36,891 bases of DNA, from contig DASUMP010000248.1 of assembly GCA_036277635.1 (NCBI GenBank), forward strand, positions 1-36,891. The letters are read 5' to 3'. This document shows, in pieces, positions 22,953 through 30,498 of this stretch (position 1 is the first letter of the stretch; every line of letters starts with the position of its first letter). Source of the DNA: DASUMP01 sp036277635 (GTDB lineage Bacteria > Actinomycetota > Acidimicrobiia > IMCC26256 > PALSA-610). A program made the position numbers and the translations under genes. Below the pieces are notes generated by a model that was not told where the DNA came from, did not search any database, and saw only the letters and a list, made by a program, of their open reading frames with translations.

Positions 22953-25900
22953 CTACGGAGCGCCGGTGGCCGTCGACTGGTTGCTCGCGGCGCCCGCACC
23001 CACCACGGTGACGGCCCGGACCTCGTAGGTGCACGAGACGCTCGCGCCGCATGCGGGATCGGTGAACGCAGCCGTCGTCGACCCGGTCGTCGTCCACGCA
23101 CCGAAGTTCGTGCCGCCATCGGTCGAGACGCGGTACTCGTAGGTCGTGATCGGCTGACCACCCGTCGACGCGGGCGCGGTCCACGTGAGATCGACCGATC
23201 CCGTGGTCGATCCCGTCACCGCCACGAGAGTGGTCGGCGCACCGGGCACGTCGGCACCCGACGCCGTCGCCTGACCGCTCGCCGCACCGTTGCCCACCAC
23301 CGTGACCGCGCGCACCTCGTACGTGCACGACACGCCCGCACCACACCCGGTGTCGACGAACGCCGTGCTCGTCGAACCCGTCGTCGTCCACGCACCGAAG
23401 TTCGTGCCGCCATCGGTCGAACGGCGGAACTCGTACGTCGTGATCGGCTGACCACCGGTCGACGCCGGCGCGCCCCAGCTGAGGTCGACCTCGCCCAACA
23501 CGTCGCCCGTCACCGCGGCGAGACCGGTCGGAGCGCCCGCGACGTTCGCACCCGACGCTGTCGCCTGGCCGCTCCCCGCACCCTCGCTCACTGCGGAGAC
23601 CGCACGCACCTCGTACGTGCACGACGTCCCGGCACCACAGCCGACGTCGGTGAAGGCGGTGAGGGCGGAACCGGTGCTGGTCCACAGACCGAACGACGAA
23701 CCACCGTCGGTGGAACGCCGGTAGTCGTAGTCGACGACCGGGACGCCGCCGGCGGGCGCGGTCCACGAGAGGTCGACCTCACCCAACGCATCGCCGGTCG
23801 CGGCCGCGAGACCCGTCGGCGTGCCGGGCAGGTCGCCGCCGAGCGCGCTCGCTTGGCCGCTGGCCGCGCCGGCGCCGAGCGCCGTGACCGCGCGCACCTC
23901 GTAGGTGCACGAGACACTCGCGCCGCACCCGGTGTCGACGAACGCCGTGCTCGTCGAACCCGTCGTCGTCCACGCACCGAAGTTCGTGCCGCCGTCGGTC
24001 GAGCGGCGGAACTCATAGCTCGTGATCGGTGATCCGCCGGTGGACGCAGGCGCAGTCCACGCGAGGTCGACGGCGCCGAGCGAGGAGCCCGACGTCGCGC
24101 CGAGTGCGCTCGGAGCGCCTGGCACGTCGCCGCCGAGCGCAGTGGCCTGGCCGCTCGCGGCTCCGGTGCCGATCACGGTCGCGGCGCGGACCTCGTACGT
24201 GCACGACACGCTCGCGCCGCACCCGGTGTCGACGAACGCTGCGCTCGTCGAACCCGTCGCCGTCCACGCACCGAAGTTCGTGCCGCCGTCGGTAGAACGC
24301 CGGAACTCGTATCCGGTGATCGGCTGACCACCGGTGGATGCGGGCGCGGTCCACGAGAGGTTCACGGCGCCCGACGACGCGCCGGGCGCGGCGGCGAGGC
24401 CGCTCGGCGCGCCCGGGACGTCGGCGCCGAGCGCGGTGGCGGGCGCGCTCGCGTCGCTCGGACCGGCGCTCGTGACCGCTCGCACCTGGTAGAGGCACGA
24501 CGTGGCCGCGCCGCACGCAGCGTCGGTCGCAGCGGTCGCGGTGGAGGCCGTGCTGATCCACGCGGAGAAGATCGTGCCGCCGTCGGTGGAACGGCGGAAC
24601 TCGTAGTCGGTGATCGGCTGACCGCCCGTCGAGGCCGGCGCCGTCCACGTGAGGTCGACGGCACCGAGGGTGGTGCCGGCTGTCGCGACGAGCGCGGTCG
24701 GCGCGCCAGCGAGGTCGTCGTCGACGATCGTCACCGTGCCGGTCGGATCCGCGCTCAGCAGCGTGGGCCCGGTGACCCCCGTGAGCTGCAGATCGAACGT
24801 CTCGTTGCCCTCGCTCACGGTGTCGGGGAGCAGGTGCACCTGCACGAGCTTCGACACCACGTTCTTGCCGAACGTGAGCGTTCCGCTGATCGGGCGGAAG
24901 TCGACGCCTGCGGTCGCGGTGCCGGCGACCGTCGTGTAGCTGACCGTCGAGACGTCGGCGGCGGCCCGCGAGAGGCCCACCGTCAGCTGGGCGGTGCGGG
25001 TGCCGCTGTCGCCTTCGACGACGGTCATGTCGCTCACGAACGCGCGCGCCGACCCCGCCGTGGGCGAGTCGTCGTCGCGAATCGTGAACACGCCCGTCGC
25101 GTCGTGGATCGACGCGCCGACCGCGTTGGACAACGTCGCCACGATGGTCTCGTCGGCCTCGACCTGGACGTCGCCGCGGATCACCATCTGGTGGTTCACG
25201 ACCGTGACGCCCGCCGGGATGACGAAGGTGCGGGGACCTGCGTTCTCGAAGTCGGAGAGCACTCCCGCGGTCCCGCCCGTGACCGCGAACTCGAACGCGA
25301 CGGGAGTGGCGATCGCATGGTTGAGCGTGATGACGAAGCGCGCGTAGCGGCGCCCGCCGTCGCCTTCCCGGATCTCGCCGTCGCTGAGGCGGATCCCGAT
25401 CGGGTCGAGATCGTCGGTGACCGTGCCCTCGGCGTAGGGCTCGGCGATCGCGGCTCCGGTGGCGTTCGAGAGTGTGAAGCCGAAGCGTTCAGCACCCTCG
25501 GTGACGCCGTCGTCGACGACGGCGACGTTGATGGTCTGCGCCGGCGTGTCGCAGGGATCGATCGTGAGCGTGCCCGACGTCTCGGCGTAGTCGGCCGGCG
25601 CGATCGCGCTCAGATCGGAGGTCTCGTAGTCGACGGTGATGGGCTGCAGGACCGTGCCCCGCACGCCGATCCGCAGCGGGACGGGCTGGCCTGCGTCCTC
25701 GACCGCGGCGCCACCCGACGCGACGATCGTCGGGGCGGCCGACGGCGCGAGGTGGCCGAGCTTGAACGTGACGTTGCTCAAGTCGGCGTTGGCGCCGAAC
25801 ACGCCGCCGAGCTCGATGTCGGCGCGGATCGTGAAGCCGCCCGAGAAGTCGAGGCCGGACACCGTCCACCGGTTCAGCGCGGGTCCGGGAGACGCGAGGA

Positions 25901-26435
25901 AGTCGTCGTTCACCAACGGCGTCGACTGGTCGGCGTCGAGCGGCGCCCAGTCGATCGTGGTGTTGCGCACATTGACCGTCGTGCCGATGTCGCGGTTCGC
26001 GATCGCGATCTGGAGGGCGTTGAGGTTCGCGATGCCGAGCGAGTGGCCGAGGCCGACGAGGAAGGTCGAGACGTTCGAGTAGCTGCCGCTGAACGAGCCG
26101 AACACGTTCGACACCGTGAACCACAGGCGATCGGTGGCGGGCACGTAGCTGAACGACACCGCGTTCGCACCGGGCGCCCACGCGATCTGGGTTCCGCTGA
26201 GGCGGCCCTTCAACCGTCCCGAGGTGGGGATGCCGAGACGCACCTCGGGCGACGTGGTGTTGCCGAACGACCGGTATTGGCCGACGACGAGGTACTCGGC
26301 GAACGGCTTCTCGCACGGGATGACGTTCGGGGTGCCGGGCACGGCGTGGGCCACGCCGCCACCCGTCGCCGGGACCGTCGCCAGCAGAGCCAGCACCAGC
26401 AGGACCTGCACGAGGACCCGCACCGCGCGCCGCAT
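22953..26435 (-). CDS. Secreted Calx-beta / fibronectin type III repeat protein
   Basis: A 1160-residue exported protein. Residues 1-32 form a signal peptide (Arg-rich start, VLVQVLLVLALLATVPA, cleavage near AHA). A beta-rich N-terminal domain I do not recognise covers about 35-230. Three Calx-beta repeats follow at about 236-343, 346-456 and 464-574, with acidic VTDDLD, RDDD and VDDD ends that usually bind calcium. Six FN3 repeats of 96-98 residues run from 576 to the C-terminus, each with a conserved Cys pair likely to form a disulphide. No LPXTG motif or C-terminal membrane helix is visible, so it may be released. A GGAGGG ribosome binding site fixes the ATG. It lies between two galK genes and runs against them. 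Confidence 0.88.
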   Translation of the reverse strand: MRRAVRVLVQVLLVLALLATVPATGGGVAHAVPGTPNVIPCEKPFAEYLVVGQYRSFGNTTSPEVRLGIPTSGRLKGRLSGTQIAWAPGANAVSFSYVPATDRLWFTVSNVFGSFSGSYSNVSTFLVGLGHSLGIANLNALQIAIANRDIGTTVNVRNTTIDWAPLDADQSTPLVNDDFLASPGPALNRWTVSGLDFSGGFTIRADIELGGVFGANADLSNVTFKLGHLAPSAAPTIVASGGAAVEDAGQPVPLRIGVRGTVLQPITVDYETSDLSAIAPADYAETSGTLTIDPCDTPAQTINVAVVDDGVTEGAERFGFTLSNATGAAIAEPYAEGTVTDDLDPIGIRLSDGEIREGDGGRRYARFVITLNHAIATPVAFEFAVTGGTAGVLSDFENAGPRTFVIPAGVTVVNHQMVIRGDVQVEADETIVATLSNAVGASIHDATGVFTIRDDDSPTAGSARAFVSDMTVVEGDSGTRTAQLTVGLSRAAADVSTVSYTTVAGTATAGVDFRPISGTLTFGKNVVSKLVQVHLLPDTVSEGNETFDLQLTGVTGPTLLSADPTGTVTIVDDDLAGAPTALVATAGTTLGAVDLTWTAPASTGGQPITDYEFRRSTDGGTIFSAWISTASTATAATDAACGAATSCLYQVRAVTSAGPSDASAPATALGADVPGAPSGLAAAPGASSGAVNLSWTAPASTGGQPITGYEFRRSTDGGTNFGAWTATGSTSAAFVDTGCGASVSCTYEVRAATVIGTGAASGQATALGGDVPGAPSALGATSGSSLGAVDLAWTAPASTGGSPITSYEFRRSTDGGTNFGAWTTTGSTSTAFVDTGCGASVSCTYEVRAVTALGAGAASGQASALGGDLPGTPTGLAAATGDALGEVDLSWTAPAGGVPVVDYDYRRSTDGGSSFGLWTSTGSALTAFTDVGCGAGTSCTYEVRAVSAVSEGAGSGQATASGANVAGAPTGLAAVTGDVLGEVDLSWGAPASTGGQPITTYEFRRSTDGGTNFGAWTTTGSTSTAFVDTGCGAGVSCTYEVRAVTVVGNGAASGQATASGADVPGAPTTLVAVTGSTTGSVDLTWTAPASTGGQPITTYEYRVSTDGGTNFGAWTTTGSTTAAFTDPACGASVSCTYEVRAVTVVGAGAASNQSTATGAP
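22956..24710 (-). repeat. Six tandem FN3-coding DNA repeats
   Basis: Units of 294, 294, 294, 288, 294 and 291 bases, from 24710 down to 22956, with borders near 24416, 24122, 23828, 23540 and 23246. Units 2, 3, 5 and 6 share long nearly identical blocks around the STDGGTNFGAWT and SCTYEVRA coding stretches. Unit 4 is two residues shorter and the most divergent in its first half. Recombination between units could change repeat number. Confidence 0.88.
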
Positions 26436-26503
26436 GGAACCCTCCCCCCGCCCGAGCGCGCGGCGGCTGCCGCGACGCACGGACCCGAAGCCTGCGCGCC
26501 GTG

Positions 26504-26509
26504 ACCCTA
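26504..26509 (-). promoter_or_regulatory. Possible -10 element for the Calx-beta/FN3 gene
   Basis: TAGGGT on the minus strand. It would start transcription about 60 bases before the ATG at 26435, giving a leadered mRNA, in keeping with the good ribosome binding site there. No convincing -35. Confidence 0.35.
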
Positions 26510-26562
26510 GCCGCGCGCCCCGTGGCCGGGAAAGGCGCCCGGGCCGTCCGCGGCCGGTCTCG

Positions 26563-26568
26563 TAGGGT
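26563..26568 (+). promoter_or_regulatory. Leaderless-type -10 element for the second galK
   Basis: TAGGGT on the plus strand, nine bases before the GTG at 26578. No ribosome binding site is present between them. Confidence 0.5.
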
Positions 26569-26577
26569 CTCGAACCC

Positions 26578-27696
26578 GTGGAACCACCGCCCCCCGCCGA
26601 GCCCGCGGAGTCCGCGGACGCGTCCTCGCCGCGCCACCGCGTGGCGCGCGCACCGGGGCGCGTGAACCTCATCGGCGACCACACCGACTACCAGGAGGGC
26701 TGGTGCGTGCCGATGGCGATCGACCGCGAGGTCGTCGTCACGTGGACCGCGCGCCCCGATGCGATCGTCCGCGCGACTTCAGACGGTCAGCCCGGCGTCG
26801 TGGAGCTCGACGCGAACGATCCCCCCGACCCGCGCACCGTCGAGCCGAGGTGGGGTTCGTACGTCGCGGCGGTGGCGCGGTTGCTGCAGGACCGCGGCGT
26901 CACCCCTCGCGGCCTCGACGCGTCGGTGCACTCGACCGTTCCCGTCGGCGCCGGCCTGTCGTCGAGCGCGGCACTCGAGGTAGCAGTCGCGTGCGCGCTG
27001 CTGGACGCCGCCGACGCCGAGCTGGCTCCCCTCGACGTCGCCCTGCTCGCGCAAGCGGCGGAGCACGCGGCGACCGGCGTGCCGTGCGGAATCATGGACC
27101 AGCTCGCATCGGTGAGCGGACGCGCCGGACACGCGCTGCTCATCGACTGCCGGTCGCTCACGACGACGCCGGTGCTCATCCCGACCGGCGTCGCGGTGCT
27201 CGTGGTGCACTCCGGAGTCGACCGCGCGCTCGTCGACAGCGAGTACGCGGCCCGCCGCGAGGCATGCGAGGCCGCAGCGCGTCGGCTCGGTGTTCTCGCG
27301 TTGCGCGACGCCGTGCCCGCCGACGTGCGCGACGATCCGTTCGCGCGTCACGTCGTGTCCGAGAACGCCCGCGCGCTCGCGTTCGCCGACGCGCTCCGAT
27401 CCGGCGACCTGCGCACCGCGGGCGGGCTGATGTCGGCGAGCCACGCGTCGTTGCGGGACGACTTCCGGGTGTCGACGCCCGAGCTCGACACGCTGGTCGA
27501 TCTGCTCGAGCGGGGCGGCGCCCACGGCGCCCGGCTCACGGGCGCCGGCTTCGGCGGCTGCGTCGTGGCCCTCGTCGCGGACGCGCGCGTGCACGCACTC
27601 GCCGCCGAGACCGCGGTTGACTACGGTGCCGCGACGGGCCGCACCGCCACGCCGTTCGTCGTGCGCGCCGCCGACGGAGCCAGGAGCGAGGTCTGA
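26578..27696 (+). CDS. galK: Galactokinase (copy 2)
   Basis: A 372-residue GHMP kinase with motifs closer to textbook galactokinase than copy 1: APGRVNLIGDHTDYQEGW (Asp34, His35, Asp37), GAGLSSSAALEVAVA, VPCGIMDQLAS and GARLTGAGFGGCVVAL. Asp replaces Glu in the sugar motif, a conservative change. The two copies share the whole fold and clearly arose from duplication. The N-terminus before residue 20 is Pro/Ala-rich and unconserved; a GTG start right after a leaderless-type -10 was kept. A HIT gene follows two bases after its stop. Confidence 0.9.
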   Translation: MEPPPPAEPAESADASSPRHRVARAPGRVNLIGDHTDYQEGWCVPMAIDREVVVTWTARPDAIVRATSDGQPGVVELDANDPPDPRTVEPRWGSYVAAVARLLQDRGVTPRGLDASVHSTVPVGAGLSSSAALEVAVACALLDAADAELAPLDVALLAQAAEHAATGVPCGIMDQLASVSGRAGHALLIDCRSLTTTPVLIPTGVAVLVVHSGVDRALVDSEYAARREACEAAARRLGVLALRDAVPADVRDDPFARHVVSENARALAFADALRSGDLRTAGGLMSASHASLRDDFRVSTPELDTLVDLLERGGAHGARLTGAGFGGCVVALVADARVHALAAETAVDYGAATGRTATPFVVRAADGARSEV

Positions 27697-27698
27697 CC

Positions 27699-28121
27699 GT
27701 GGTCAGCGTGTTCACGCGCATCATCGACGGTGAGCTGCCCGGCCGTTTCGTGTGGCGCGACGACACCTGCGTCGCGTTCCTCTCGATCGCACCGCTGCGC
27801 TCCGGCCACACACTCGTCGTCCCTCGCGCCGAGGTCGACCATTGGATCGACCTCGAACCGGAAGTGAACGCGCACCTGTTGGCGGTCGCGCAGCACATCG
27901 GTCGAGCCCAGATGGCGGCCTTCTCCCCCACCCGCATCGGGTTGATGGTCGCGGGGCTCGAGGTACCGCACGTCCACGTGCACGTCGTGCCGATCGACGG
28001 CGTGCACGACCTCGACTTCGCGAACGCGAACGCGGACGCGGCCGCCGACGACCTCGACGCCGCGGCCGACGCGATCCGAGCGCACCTGCGCGACGCGGGT
28101 CACCAGGCCTCCCACGACTGA
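27699..28121 (+). CDS. HIT family protein
   Basis: A 140-residue histidine-triad protein. The triad HVHVHVVP is at 91-98, and the N-terminal FTRIIDGELPGRFVWRDD and GHTLVVPRAEV match Hint-type purine nucleotide hydrolases. Such enzymes cleave nucleoside phosphoramidates or acyl-adenylates. The C-terminus is Ala/Asp-rich. It starts at a GTG two bases after galK copy 2, so the genes are coupled. HIT proteins and GalT share a superfamily, but this one lacks GalT features. Confidence 0.92.
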   Translation: MVSVFTRIIDGELPGRFVWRDDTCVAFLSIAPLRSGHTLVVPRAEVDHWIDLEPEVNAHLLAVAQHIGRAQMAAFSPTRIGLMVAGLEVPHVHVHVVPIDGVHDLDFANANADAAADDLDAAADAIRAHLRDAGHQASHD

Positions 28122-28145
28122 CCGATCCCGAGCCCGGAGAAGCGA

Positions 28146-28556
28146 ATGTTCCAACGCATCGTCGTCGGCGTGAACCGAGCCGATTCGGCTGTCGACGCCC
28201 TCCATCGCGCGCAACGATTGGCCGAAGAGTTCGGGGCGACGTTGCACATCGTCACCGCCTACGAACCCGGAGCCGAGCGCGCGCGCAGCGGCGCGGCCGC
28301 GCCCGTCACCGCCGGACGCGCCGACGCCGAGAAGTTCCTGGAGCGCTTCGCGGCGACGATGCCGATCTCGGTCGAGACGCACGCGCTCCCCGAGAAGCCC
28401 GCCGCCGCGATCCTGCGCGTCGCCGAGGAGATCGACGCCGACCTCGTGGTCGTCGGCAACAAGGGGATGAAGGGCCTCGGTCGCGTCCTCGGCAGCGTGC
28501 CGAACGAGGTGGCGCACAAGGCCAACTGCTCGGTGCTGATCGTCAACACCACCTGA
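28146..28556 (+). CDS. Universal stress protein (UspA family)
   Basis: A 136-residue single Usp domain. It opens MFQRIVVGVNRADSAVDAL and carries the ATP-binding stretch VVVGNKGMKGLGRVLGSVPNEV near 105-126 followed by KANCSVLIV. Presence of the glycine-rich loop suggests an ATP-binding type. A GGAGAAG ribosome binding site lies before the ATG, 24 bases after the HIT gene, so it probably belongs to the galK-HIT operon. It is convergent with the PH-domain gene. Confidence 0.93.
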   Translation: MFQRIVVGVNRADSAVDALHRAQRLAEEFGATLHIVTAYEPGAERARSGAAAPVTAGRADAEKFLERFAATMPISVETHALPEKPAAAILRVAEEIDADLVVVGNKGMKGLGRVLGSVPNEVAHKANCSVLIVNTT

Positions 28557-28581
28557 GCGACGCACGCGGGGGCGCACGGCG

Positions 28582-29220
28582 CTACATGCGCTCGAGCAGC
28601 TGCGCCTTCTTCGCGTCGAACTCCGCCGGGCTGATGATCCCCCGGTCGCGCAGCGACGCGAGCTGTTCGAGCTGCTCCGCGATGCTGGGCGACGCGCCGG
28701 GGGCGGGGGCGGGCGCGGAACGCGCCCAGTCGGCCCGTTCGCGAGCGAGGCCCTTCATCTGCCGGTAGAGCTCCTGTTGCACGCCGTCGGGGTGCCACAC
28801 GTTCTCGAACGTCGACTGCCCCTCTTCCCCGGCCGACTCGATCTCGAGGTCACCGGTGCCGAGCAGGCGCTCGAGGATCCCTTGGTTGAAGTTGATGTTG
28901 TTGATGCGCTCCAACGGGATCTCGACGCCGCGCCGGGACAGCACGCCGGTGCGATAGATCACGCGCTCCGACGTCACGACGAAGTAGGTGAACCGCCACT
29001 GCAGGAACTGCAGGACCAGCCACAGCGCCCACACCAAAGACGCCGCGCCGACGAGCCACAGCACGGTGTCGCGCGCCGTGCCCTCACGCGGCAGGAGCAG
29101 CACGAACAAGACGAGGAGCGCGAGCCCGCTCACCACCTGCTTGACGAAGAACCACCAGTGCGGGTGGAGGTCGACGGCGACGTCTTCACCCTCGTTCAGC
29201 AACCGGCTCGGGTACGGCAC
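28582..29220 (-). CDS. Membrane protein with bacterial PH domain and C-terminal SHOCT domain
   Basis: A 212-residue protein. Two membrane helices lie at about 24-44 and 52-72. They are followed by a bacterial PH-like domain (YFVVTSERVIYRTGVLSRRG, IPLERINNINFNQGILERLLG in part, GDLEIESAGE) at about 75-150. An Ala/Pro linker leads to a SHOCT helix pair at 180-211 (IAEQLEQLASLRDRGIIS, FDAKKAQLLERM). Function unknown; such proteins are abundant in actinobacterial membranes. The GTG start follows a TAGGCT hexamer by seven bases. Confidence 0.85.
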   Translation of the reverse strand: MPYPSRLLNEGEDVAVDLHPHWWFFVKQVVSGLALLVLFVLLLPREGTARDTVLWLVGAASLVWALWLVLQFLQWRFTYFVVTSERVIYRTGVLSRRGVEIPLERINNINFNQGILERLLGTGDLEIESAGEEGQSTFENVWHPDGVQQELYRQMKGLARERADWARSAPAPAPGASPSIAEQLEQLASLRDRGIISPAEFDAKKAQLLERM

Positions 29221-29227
29221 GCGCGGG

Positions 29228-29233
29228 AGCCTA
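29228..29233 (-). promoter_or_regulatory. Leaderless-type -10 element for the PH-domain gene
   Basis: TAGGCT on the minus strand, seven bases before the GTG at 29220. Its first three bases are the TAG stop codon of the upstream metallopeptidase gene. Confidence 0.5.
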
Positions 29234-29716
29234 GGTCGGGTCGGTGTCGGGCTCGAGGTCCTTGGCGATCAGGAACCCACGAGCGCGTTCGGCGAGCGGG
29301 TAGCGATCGACGAGAGCGCGAAACCGTGGGCCGTGGTCGGCCTCGGCCAAGTGCGCGAGCTCGTGGACGAGGACGTAGTCGAGCACCCACTCAGGGAACG
29401 ACGCGAGCCGCGCCGACACCCGGATCGAACGGTCGTCGATCGTGCACGAGCCCCACCGGTGCTGCTGGCGGTGCGACCACTCGACGAGGCCCGGCTCCGG
29501 GAGGCCGTGGCGGCGCGCGAGCCACCGCGCCCGGCGCGGCAGATCGATCCGCGCCGCGGCGACCCGGCGCTGCATCCGGGTCCGCAGCTCCTCGGCGGTG
29601 CGTTGCGCTTCGTCGAGCGACATCCAGGAGGGGAACGCCACACGCAGCCGGTCGCCGACGAGGGTGCCTTCGACGTACTTGCGCCGCCGCGTGCCGCGCA
29701 CGAGCTCGATCTCCAC
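29231..29716 (-). CDS. YgjP-like (DUF45) zinc metallopeptidase
   Basis: A 161-residue protein of the YgjP/PF01863 family. The zinc motif HELAH is at 118-122, in the context LDYVLVHELAHLAEADHG, preceded by the family signature HRWGSCT and followed by FRALVDRYP. Substrate is unknown. The same frame is open far upstream, but conserved sequence starts at the GTG at 29716 (VEIELVRGTRRRKYVEGTL), seven bases after a TACCGT hexamer. Confidence 0.88.
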   Translation of the reverse strand: MEIELVRGTRRRKYVEGTLVGDRLRVAFPSWMSLDEAQRTAEELRTRMQRRVAAARIDLPRRARWLARRHGLPEPGLVEWSHRQQHRWGSCTIDDRSIRVSARLASFPEWVLDYVLVHELAHLAEADHGPRFRALVDRYPLAERARGFLIAKDLEPDTDPT

Positions 29717-29723
29717 GAGCCCG

Positions 29724-29729
29724 ACGGTA
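29724..29729 (-). promoter_or_regulatory. Leaderless-type -10 element for the YgjP-like gene
   Basis: TACCGT on the minus strand, seven bases before the GTG at 29716, in the short gap after the PF06262 gene. No ribosome binding site. Confidence 0.45.
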
Positions 29730-29768
29730 CCCGCGGGGTACGACGGCGAACGGCGGTCGCGAAGCCGC

Positions 29769-30131
29769 TCAGGCCCAGCCGAGCTCGTCGAGACGGTCGT
29801 CGTCGATGCCGAAGTGGTGCGCGACCTCGTGCACGACCGTGACCAGGACCTGTTCGACGAGGTCGTCCTCGTCGAGCGCCGCGTCGCACAGCGGGCCGCG
29901 GAACAACGTGATGCGATCGGGCAGACGCACGGTGTCGAAGATGCTGCGCTCCGTGAGCGCGACACCTTCGTAGAGGCCGAGGATCGGCTCGGTCGAGTCG
30001 CCCTGCTGCTCGTCGGTGGGCCAGTCCTCGACGAGCACCGCGACGTTGTCCATCGCCGCGGCGAGATCGTCGGGGAGCGCGTCGAGCGCCTCCGCGACGA
30101 GCATCTCGAACCGTCGTCGCGACACGAGCAC
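29769..30131 (-). CDS. PF06262-type zincin-like metallopeptidase
   Basis: A 120-residue protein with the zinc motif HEVAHHFGIDDDRLDELG at 101-118, the hallmark of the PF06262 (formerly DUF1025) family common in Actinobacteria. The N-terminal FEMLVAEALDALPDDLAAAMDNVAV in pattern and DRITLFRGPL fit too. Small size and unknown substrate are normal for this family. Conserved sequence begins close to the GTG at 30131; the frame is open to 30227 but would run through the neighbouring promoter region. A TACGTT hexamer lies seven bases upstream of that GTG. Confidence 0.87.
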   Translation of the reverse strand: MLVSRRRFEMLVAEALDALPDDLAAAMDNVAVLVEDWPTDEQQGDSTEPILGLYEGVALTERSIFDTVRLPDRITLFRGPLCDAALDEDDLVEQVLVTVVHEVAHHFGIDDDRLDELGWA

Positions 30132-30138
30132 GACGAGG

Positions 30139-30144
30139 AACGTA
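30139..30144 (-). promoter_or_regulatory. Leaderless-type -10 element for the PF06262 gene
   Basis: TACGTT on the minus strand, seven bases before the GTG at 30131. It lies 16 bases from the divergent -35 of the candidate RNA gene. Confidence 0.45.
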
Positions 30145-30160
30145 GCGTCGCGATTTCCCC

Positions 30161-30189
30161 TTGACCGCGCGTGCGCGCGGGCATATCGT
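30161..30189 (+). promoter_or_regulatory. Strong sigma-70-type promoter of the candidate structured RNA
   Basis: TTGACC at 30161-30166 and TATCGT at 30184-30189, separated by exactly 17 bases. It is the best promoter in the window and points away from the PF06262 gene. A start near A30196 is expected. The next gene starts 300 bases downstream and has its own -10, so this promoter has another target. Confidence 0.65.
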
Positions 30190-30195
30190 CGCCCT

Positions 30196-30470
30196 ACCCG
30201 ATCGAGACGACGACGAGCGGCGACCACTCCGGTGGGAGCAGCACGGCGAACCGAGCGAACGGGGCGGCGGTGGAACCCTCACGGGAACCACCACCGAGTC
30301 GCCAGATCCGGCGACGCACCGGAGCCCGCAAGGGAACCGGGCGGCGCTGAACGTCGGGCGACACGAGGAACCCCGAGGAGCTCGGAGTTGCTTCGGCAGC
30401 GATGACTACTCGGGGTTCCTTCGCGTCCGGCCGCGCTCGGTCCACGCCTGCTCGTGCTCCTCGAGTCGGT
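30196..30470 (+). ncRNA. Candidate structured RNA, unassigned family
   Basis: No convincing gene fits this stretch, but it is rich in strong hairpins. Hairpin A (30269-30292): GGTGG/CCACC, an AA/AA internal loop, CCC/GGG and a TCAC loop. Hairpin B (30298-30315): GTCGCC/GGCGAC. Hairpin C (30319-30340): CCGG/CCGG, an AG/AA internal loop, CCC/GGG and a GCAA tetraloop, similar in plan to A. Hairpin D (30366-30420): a perfect 12-bp stem whose loop holds a second hairpin, GTTGC/GCAGC with a TTCG tetraloop (30387-30400). The ends may pair (30198-30218 with 30450-30469). No match to tmRNA, RNase P, SRP or 6S RNA is evident. Boundaries are estimates. Confidence 0.5.
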
Positions 30471-30485
30471 GTCATCGCGCGTCGG

Positions 30486-30491
30486 TAGCGT
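30486..30491 (+). promoter_or_regulatory. Leaderless-type -10 element for the UvrD-like gene
   Basis: TAGCGT on the plus strand, seven bases before the ATG at 30499, with no ribosome binding site. Confidence 0.45.
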
Positions 30492-30498
30492 CGCGGCG

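Noticed and set aside
22956..24710. Tandem near-identical repeats that could suggest a CRISPR array
   Set aside because: Units are about 294 bases, in frame and encode FN3 domains; there are no short repeats with unique spacers.
30366..30420. Resemblance of the 12-bp hairpin region (CCGAGGAGC) to an SAH riboswitch core
   Set aside because: The rest of the SAH consensus is missing and the next gene is a helicase, not an S-adenosylhomocysteine gene.
30196..30470. Possible 6S RNA, tmRNA, SRP RNA or RNase P RNA
   Set aside because: No tRNA-like end or tag frame, no SRP apical loop, no GGAAAGUCC core, and a multi-hairpin rather than rod-like fold.
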